Source of the DNA: Paenibacillus pedocola
GTDB lineage: Bacteria > Bacillota > Bacilli > Paenibacillales > Paenibacillaceae
Assembly (NCBI RefSeq): GCF_031599675.1
Contig: NZ_CP134223.1
Location: 5,996,501 to 6,060,500 of the forward strand
DNA length: 64,000 nt
Direction of reading: 5' to 3'
Shown: positions 59,980 through 64,000 of the stretch, in pieces
Layout of the letters: each line of letters starts with the position of its first letter
Numbering within the stretch: the first letter of the stretch is position 1
The notes under the pieces: model-generated
What the model saw: the letters and a program-made list of their open reading frames with translations, nothing else
What the model was told of the DNA's origin: nothing
The model's database searches: none
Program-made: the position numbers and the translations under genes

Positions 59980-60068
59980 TATACGATTTTTATACGATAA
60001 GGACATCCCTTACAAACATTATACAAAAACTATACATCCTTTATACAGATATCATACATACTTTATGG
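59980..60068. promoter_or_regulatory. Array of 11-bp direct repeats, putative CarH operator of the carotenoid operon
   Basis: On the plus strand TATAC cores start at 60020, 60031 and 60042, with CATAC at 60053: exactly 11 bp apart. The degenerate CTTAC at 60009 and TATGG at 60064 keep the phase. A separate pair of TATAC cores at 59980 and 59991 is also 11 bp apart. The consensus TATACA fits the TNTACA core described for the Thermus CarH operator, where repeats are also spaced 11 bp. The array overlaps the -10 box and the start of the transcript. Confidence 0.8.
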
Positions 60069-60079
60069 GTCTGTGTAAA
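60051..60079 (-). promoter_or_regulatory. Sigma-A promoter of the carotenoid operon
   Basis: On the minus strand TTTACA (60074-60079), a 17-bp spacer and TATGAT (60051-60056) each match consensus at five of six positions. The -10 lies inside the repeat array, so bound repressor would block it. The leader to crtN would be about 90 nt. Confidence 0.75.
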
Positions 60080-60089
60080 TAACTTAAGA

Positions 60090-60129
60090 AGAAACGGTCA
60101 CTGTCCTCTCAGGGACGGTGACCGTTTCT
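60090..60129. repeat. Long inverted repeat between carH and the carotenoid promoter
   Basis: Arms AGAAACGGTCAC-GTCC and GGGAC-GTGACCGTTTCT pair over about 17 bp with one mismatch around a 6-base loop. There is no T-run on either strand. It lies between the carH terminator and the carotenoid -35 box. Confidence 0.7.
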
Positions 60130-60183
60130 GCGAAAAATAGAAGGATGATTTATAGCGTTAAAACATATGAATCCTTATATTTC

Positions 60184-60231
60184 AAAAAAAAGAACCCTTC
60201 GACATCACCCGAAAGTGATACCAAAGGATTC
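60184..60231 (-). terminator. Terminator of the CarH-like gene
   Basis: GAATCCTTTGGTATCAC and GATGTCGAAGGGTTC pair with some wobbles, followed by eight Ts on the minus strand. It insulates the regulator transcript from the carotenoid operon. Confidence 0.82.
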
Positions 60232-60246
60232 TCTCTCCCGCCCGGT

Positions 60247-61176
60247 TCAGGGCCTGCTCTTTATTCCGGTAAACAAATAATCAAACCAGTCCTGCCAGCG
60301 CTCCGCAGGCTCATTTATAATAGCAACGGCTTCCGGAGAGGAGAACTCAGCCCCCTCAAAGCCTTTGCCTCCCAGAATAAACCGCACCCCCGGGCAGGCT
60401 TCGCTCAAACGTTTAATGAGACCCTCGCAGTAGGGAAGCAGTTCCTTGCCAGTAAGCGACAGGCAAATCGCCCCGATCCGGTTCTGATTTTCCAGCATCG
60501 ACATGACCCCTTCTTCCGGCGTATTGGCCCCCAGATAAATGACCTCAGCCCCGTTCTTCCGCAGGAAAAGCGAGAACAGCAGCAGTCCTACCTGATGATG
60601 CTCCCCCTCCGGGCAAAAAGCCAATACCTTCGGTAAATGGGCATGGACCGGAAACACATGGAAGAATTGATAAAAGCGGTTTGAGACCATGTGGGTCATA
60701 TAATGCTCCTGTGCTACTGTTGCCGTACCCTCTTCCCAGGCATCACCCACCCTGACCAGCACCGGTACGAGCACCTGATGAAACATCGCCTCATACCCGT
60801 ACATCGAGAAGCCAAAGTCAATCAGCGCATTCGCCCGTTCCCCCTGGAATTCGAGCAGAGCCGTGTAAATCTGCTGCTTCATCTTCTCAAAAGCTTCCTG
60901 GGGCGTTCCGCCAGCTCCTGCATGGAGGTCCTCTATAGGCTTCTCTTTGCGGGCTCTCAGCAGCCGGACCGCATGCGAGATGCTGATGCCCTGCTTCTCG
61001 GTCTGCTCCTTCAGCCAGCGCAGATCTTCGATGTTCTCCTGGCTATACAGCCTGTAGCCGGATTCGGTCCGTTCAGGGGTAACTGCCTGATATCTGTTTT
61101 CCCAGGCCCTCAGCGTGACAGACGGAATATCCAGCATTTCGACGACCTGTTTGATAGAGTACACGTAGCATCCCAC
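60247..61176 (-). CDS. carH: CarH/LitR-type B12-dependent photoreceptor, MerR family repressor
   Basis: CarH with adenosylcobalamin forms a DNA-bound tetramer in the dark. Light cleaves the cofactor and releases the repressor, turning on carotenoid genes. The 309-residue protein has an N-terminal MerR helix-turn-helix (SIKQVVEMLDIPSVTLRAWE, NRYQAVTPERTESGYRLYS), a linker, a helical bundle and a B12-binding Rossmann domain. The photoreceptor signatures are complete: W147 followed nine residues later by E157-H158 (Wx9EH), and E192-x-H194-xx-G197, with H194 as the likely lower cobalt ligand. The start is GTG 61176; a GTG at 61164 is an alternative. It sits directly upstream of the carotenoid operon, with 11-bp operator-like repeats at both promoters. 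Light response is inferred, not shown. Confidence 0.92.
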   Translation of the reverse strand: MGCYVYSIKQVVEMLDIPSVTLRAWENRYQAVTPERTESGYRLYSQENIEDLRWLKEQTEKQGISISHAVRLLRARKEKPIEDLHAGAGGTPQEAFEKMKQQIYTALLEFQGERANALIDFGFSMYGYEAMFHQVLVPVLVRVGDAWEEGTATVAQEHYMTHMVSNRFYQFFHVFPVHAHLPKVLAFCPEGEHHQVGLLLFSLFLRKNGAEVIYLGANTPEEGVMSMLENQNRIGAICLSLTGKELLPYCEGLIKRLSEACPGVRFILGGKGFEGAEFSSPEAVAIINEPAERWQDWFDYLFTGIKSRP

Positions 61177-61220
61177 TCTCTTTCCCTATACCCGCTGCAT
61201 GATTTTGAATATTTAAACCT

Positions 61221-61253
61221 TATACAAATTATCTACACCCATTATACATATGC
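61221..61253. promoter_or_regulatory. Three 11-bp direct repeats at the carH promoter, putative autoregulatory operator
   Basis: On the plus strand TATACA (61221), TCTACA (61232) and TATACA (61243) begin exactly 11 bp apart. All three fit TNTACA. They cover the -10 box and downstream region of the carH promoter, as the array at 59980-60068 covers the carotenoid promoter. Confidence 0.78.
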
Positions 61254-61269
61254 ATAAGTATTATGTCAT
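61241..61269 (-). promoter_or_regulatory. Sigma-A promoter of carH
   Basis: On the minus strand ATGACA (61264-61269), a 17-bp spacer and a perfect TATAAT (61241-61246) lie about 70 bp upstream of the GTG start. The -10 coincides with the third operator repeat. Confidence 0.8.
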
Positions 61270-61431
61270 CAGAGGTTATAGGTTATCCCCACAAGGAGAG
61301 AGACAGGAATAACCTTATACTAATTCAGCAACACTATAGAATCAGATATTTGCCATCTATCTGCTTCACTTCTCCCTCCAGAGCGGTAATAGGTTGTTAC
61401 AAAGCCGGAGCATACCCAGGAGGATCGCCCT

Positions 61432-62967
61432 ATGAATTCAAGCAAACAACCCAGCCCGCAGGAACGTCTGTATCAATCCAGCAACTCCATGACCGGTTCA
61501 TCCCTCACCTCTAAAAAACGAAAACTTCCGCACCGGCGCATCTGGCTGATTGTCGCTGTCCTGCTTATTCTCTGGCTGGCCGGCGTAATGATCTATCAGA
61601 CCCACAAACCGCTGCCACCGGGCCTCTCTTATGAGAGCCCAGTTTATCATGCTGACAATGTGAGCTTCTTACACGATCTGACCTATCAGGCAGGCACCGG
61701 GGACGAGGAGCGGGAGGAGCAAATTTTACCGAGGATACTGCAAATTATCGATGAGTCCCGGCAGTTTCTGGTGATCGATCTGTTCCTGTTCAATGACTAC
61801 ACTCATAAAGACCAACAGTACCCTGCGGTCAGCAGGAAGCTTGCCGATAAGCTTATCGCCCACAAAGCCACTTATCCTGCCATGGATATTGTCTTCATTA
61901 CCGATGAGGTCAACACCAATTACGGCTCCGCCTCCAATCATCTGCTGGAAGAGCTGAAATCGGCAGGCATCAAGGTAGTGATAACAGACGTAGATGCACT
62001 CCGCGATTCAACGCCTGCCTACTCCGCCGTATGGCGCACCTTCGTCCAGTGGTTCGGACAGTCCGGCAACGGCTGGATTCCGAATCTTATGGCCAGCGAA
62101 GGGCCGGATATTACAGCCCGTTCGTATTTAAAGCTGCTCAATGTAAAAGCCAATCACCGCAAAGTTGTGGTCAGTGAGAATACCGCACTCATCTCCTCCG
62201 GCAATGTGCATGATGCCAGTGCCTACCATTCCAATATAGCGCTGGAGGTACAGGGCCCGGTTATCGCCGATATCCTGCGGTCTGAGCAGGCTGCGGCCGA
62301 CCTCTCGGATGCCGGCCCGCTGCTGGGCAAGGTGCCTGAATTCACGCAGACGCCTGAAGCTGCCGGCGGTCCGCTGGAGGTGCGCTATTTAACGGAGGGC
62401 AAAGTATATAAGTACGCACTTGAAGGGATCCGCGGGGCGGAGCCGGGCGATGTTATCTGGATGGGTATGTTCTATCTTGCCGATGATGCCATTATCAACG
62501 CCCTGCTGGAGGCATCTGAGCGCGGCGCGGAGGTACGCCTCCTGCTGGACCCGAATCAGAATGCCTTCGGCCGGGACAAGATCGGTATCCCGAACCGCCC
62601 AGTCGCCATGGACCTGAACCGGCGTTCAGACGGAAAAATCGGTATCCGCTGGTACAATACCGGCAAAGAGCAGTATCATACCAAGCTGATGTTTATCGCC
62701 AAGGCCTCAGGCAAATCGGTTGTCCTTGGCGGTTCAACCAATTTCACGGCCCGCAACCTCGACGATTACAATCTGGAGAATGATCTCTGGGTGGCTGCCC
62801 CGCAGGATCATCAGCTATACACTGAGATATCCGATTATTTCAACCGGCTGTGGACTAACGAAGGCGCAGAATACAGTCTGCCGCTGGAAGAATATCAAAG
62901 CGATGTGACCTGGCTGAAATATGTCATCTTCCGGATACAGGTAAGCCTTGGATTTACAACATTTTAA
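61432..62967 (+). CDS. Phospholipase D-like membrane protein with altered HKD motifs
   Basis: The 511-residue product is the only plus-strand gene in the window. It has a membrane helix at residues 37-56 and two phospholipase D-like halves. The first HKD-type block is NHRKVVVSENTALISSGN (H242, K244), with Glu at the usual Asp position and SSG for GS. The second is YHTKLMFIAKASGKSVVLGG (H416, K418), with Ala at the usual Asp position and GSTN retained. The His-Lys pairs remain, so catalysis is possible, but specificity is unknown. AGGAGGATC precedes the ATG. It diverges from carH, so it may be influenced by the operator between them, and it converges on a cardiolipin synthase gene. Confidence 0.85.
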   Translation: MNSSKQPSPQERLYQSSNSMTGSSLTSKKRKLPHRRIWLIVAVLLILWLAGVMIYQTHKPLPPGLSYESPVYHADNVSFLHDLTYQAGTGDEEREEQILPRILQIIDESRQFLVIDLFLFNDYTHKDQQYPAVSRKLADKLIAHKATYPAMDIVFITDEVNTNYGSASNHLLEELKSAGIKVVITDVDALRDSTPAYSAVWRTFVQWFGQSGNGWIPNLMASEGPDITARSYLKLLNVKANHRKVVVSENTALISSGNVHDASAYHSNIALEVQGPVIADILRSEQAAADLSDAGPLLGKVPEFTQTPEAAGGPLEVRYLTEGKVYKYALEGIRGAEPGDVIWMGMFYLADDAIINALLEASERGAEVRLLLDPNQNAFGRDKIGIPNRPVAMDLNRRSDGKIGIRWYNTGKEQYHTKLMFIAKASGKSVVLGGSTNFTARNLDDYNLENDLWVAAPQDHQLYTEISDYFNRLWTNEGAEYSLPLEEYQSDVTWLKYVIFRIQVSLGFTTF

Positions 62968-62972
62968 TACAG

Positions 62973-63014
62973 AAAAAAACCGCCGGAAGCTCCATAGCTT
63001 CCGGCGGTTTTTTT
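62973..63014. terminator. Bidirectional terminator between the two phospholipase D-family genes
   Basis: ACCGCCGGAAGC and GCTTCCGGCGGT form a perfect 12-bp stem with a six-base loop. T-runs flank it on both strands, serving the two convergent genes. Confidence 0.95.
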
Positions 63015-63017
63015 GTC

Positions 63018-64000
63018 TTACAGCAGCGGCGACATCAGCCGTGCCGCTGATTCCAGCAGCCGCTCGAGCAGCCTTTTATTCATGAAGGTCTCATGCACAA
63101 TCTGGCGTGTCGACAGCAGGTCGCGCTCAAAATCAGCTACAATACGGGACACGCTCTCGGTCTGCAGCAGCAGGGCGTTCACTTCAAAATTAAGATGGAA
63201 GCTGCGCATATCCATATTCGCCGTGCCGATGGTGGCGATCTCCCCGTCTGTAATCAGCAGCTTCGAGTGGATAAAGCCCTTCTCATATTCGTAAATCTTC
63301 ACGCCTGATTCCAGCAGCGCCGGAAAATAAGAGTGTGAAGCCAAAAACGGCAGCCACTTATCCGGTTTGGCCGGAAACAGAAGACGCACATCCAGGCCGG
63401 ACATCGCGGCAACCCGTAATGCGGTCAGGATATCCTCATCCGGGATAAAGTAGGGGCTGGCAATCCATACGGATTTTTCCGCAGAAGTAATCATGGAGAA
63501 GAAGATGTTCTTGAGTGCCCGGCGCTCATTGTCCGGTCCGCTGGCAATAATCTGTACTGCCCCGTCCCCGTTTGTAAAACGCAGCTGCGGGGAGAGATAA
63601 TCCTGCTCCAGTATTTTCTCTCCCGTCGTATGCATCCAGTCCTGGAGGAAAATAATCTGCATCGTCCGCACGGCCTCACCACGGAGCAGCATATGCGTAT
63701 CGCGCCAGAATCCGTACGTCTTGCTACGGCTAAGGTACTCGTCCCCAACGTTAAGTCCGCCCATAAAGCCGACATCCCCGTCAATAACAACAATCTTGCG
63801 GTGATTACGGTAATTCACCCGGCTGGAGAAAAAGGAAGTAGAATTGCCGTAAGCCGCTACCTGTACCCCTGCATCCGTCAATTCCTTGAGGAAGGCTTTG
63901 GATAACTGGATGCTGCCGACGGCGTCATACATAAATCTGACCGTGACGCCTGCCCGGGCCTTTTCAATCAGAATCTGCTGAATGCGTGTTCCGATGTGGT
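63018..64000 (-). CDS. cls: Cardiolipin synthase (C-terminal part, truncated by window edge)
   Basis: It joins two phosphatidylglycerol molecules into cardiolipin at the membrane. The frame is open through the right edge (HIGTRIQQILIEKARAGVTV leads into MYDAVGS), so the N-terminal membrane helices are outside. About 327 residues are visible. Both HKD motifs are intact: NHRKIVVIDGDVGFMGGLN and IHSKLLITDGEIATIGTAN. The family C-terminus FNKRLLERLLES-like (FMNKRLLERLLESAARLMSP) is present. It converges with the phospholipase D-like gene on a shared terminator. Confidence 0.94.
   Translation of the reverse strand, partial: HIGTRIQQILIEKARAGVTVRFMYDAVGSIQLSKAFLKELTDAGVQVAAYGNSTSFFSSRVNYRNHRKIVVIDGDVGFMGGLNVGDEYLSRSKTYGFWRDTHMLLRGEAVRTMQIIFLQDWMHTTGEKILEQDYLSPQLRFTNGDGAVQIIASGPDNERRALKNIFFSMITSAEKSVWIASPYFIPDEDILTALRVAAMSGLDVRLLFPAKPDKWLPFLASHSYFPALLESGVKIYEYEKGFIHSKLLITDGEIATIGTANMDMRSFHLNFEVNALLLQTESVSRIVADFERDLLSTRQIVHETFMNKRLLERLLESAARLMSPLL

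Noticed and set aside
61177..61431. Reading the TATAC repeats as mere AT-rich sequence
   Set aside because: I rejected chance as the sole explanation because the cores recur at exactly 11 bp at two separate promoters of functionally linked genes, each over the -10 box.

Overview
The window looks like a chromosomal segment of a Paenibacillus-type endospore-forming Firmicute. The evidence is the gene content: SLH-domain S-layer proteins with a csaB pyruvylation cluster, an alpha/beta small acid-soluble spore protein, spoIIR, spoIID, spoIIQ and spoIIID, and gene order that largely follows the Bacillus subtilis mbl-murAA-atp-upp-glyA-prfA region. All but one of the protein genes lie on the minus strand. 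The exception is a phospholipase D-like gene at 61432-62967. I saw no rRNA, tRNA, insertion sequence, prophage or CRISPR array.

Region 1 (1-21 kb) concerns the cell surface. It holds a large Ig-like secreted protein cut by the left edge, metK, a spore protein, the probable main S-layer protein with a long leader that has two promoter candidates and two in-frame starts, and a 1314-residue protein with C-terminal SLH modules. These are followed by tagO-, tagA-like and csaB genes and a DUF5693 membrane protein, then pgcA. Together they would make and pyruvylate the secondary cell-wall polymer to which SLH modules bind.

Region 2 (21-29 kb) runs fabZ, an EpuA-type small membrane protein, flhP, flhO, mbl, spoIIID, spoIIQ, spoIID, murA and a DUF1146 gene. 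It mixes cell shape, flagellar rod/hook and engulfment functions. Candidate sigma-E and sigma-F promoters are visible.

Region 3 (29-37 kb) is a complete F1Fo ATP synthase operon, atpZ-I-B-E-F-H-A-G-D-C, with a strong promoter. A small family of palindromic repeats sits in two of its internal gaps.

Region 4 (37-51 kb) is housekeeping: UDP-GlcNAc epimerase, upp, glyA, ywlG, ywlE, mntP, spoIIR, two tandem FtsW/RodA/SpoVE-type genes, prmC, prfA, ychF, a GNAT acetyltransferase and a type 2 IPP isomerase (fni).

Region 5 (52-61 kb) is the most interesting. A seven-gene, translationally coupled carotenoid operon has three CrtN-type enzymes, CrtM, CruF, a family 2 glycosyltransferase and an acyltransferase, and predicts a glycosylated, acylated, probably C30 carotenoid. 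Next to it is a MerR-family regulator carrying the full Wx9EH and ExHxxG signatures of the B12-dependent photoreceptor CarH. Both the operon promoter and the regulator's own promoter are overlaid by direct repeats with a TNTACA-like core at an exact 11-bp period, the arrangement known for the Thermus CarH operator. The sequence therefore suggests a self-contained, light- and adenosylcobalamin-controlled pigment module.

Region 6 (61-64 kb) has a phospholipase D-like membrane protein with altered HKD motifs, converging on a cardiolipin synthase gene cut by the right edge.
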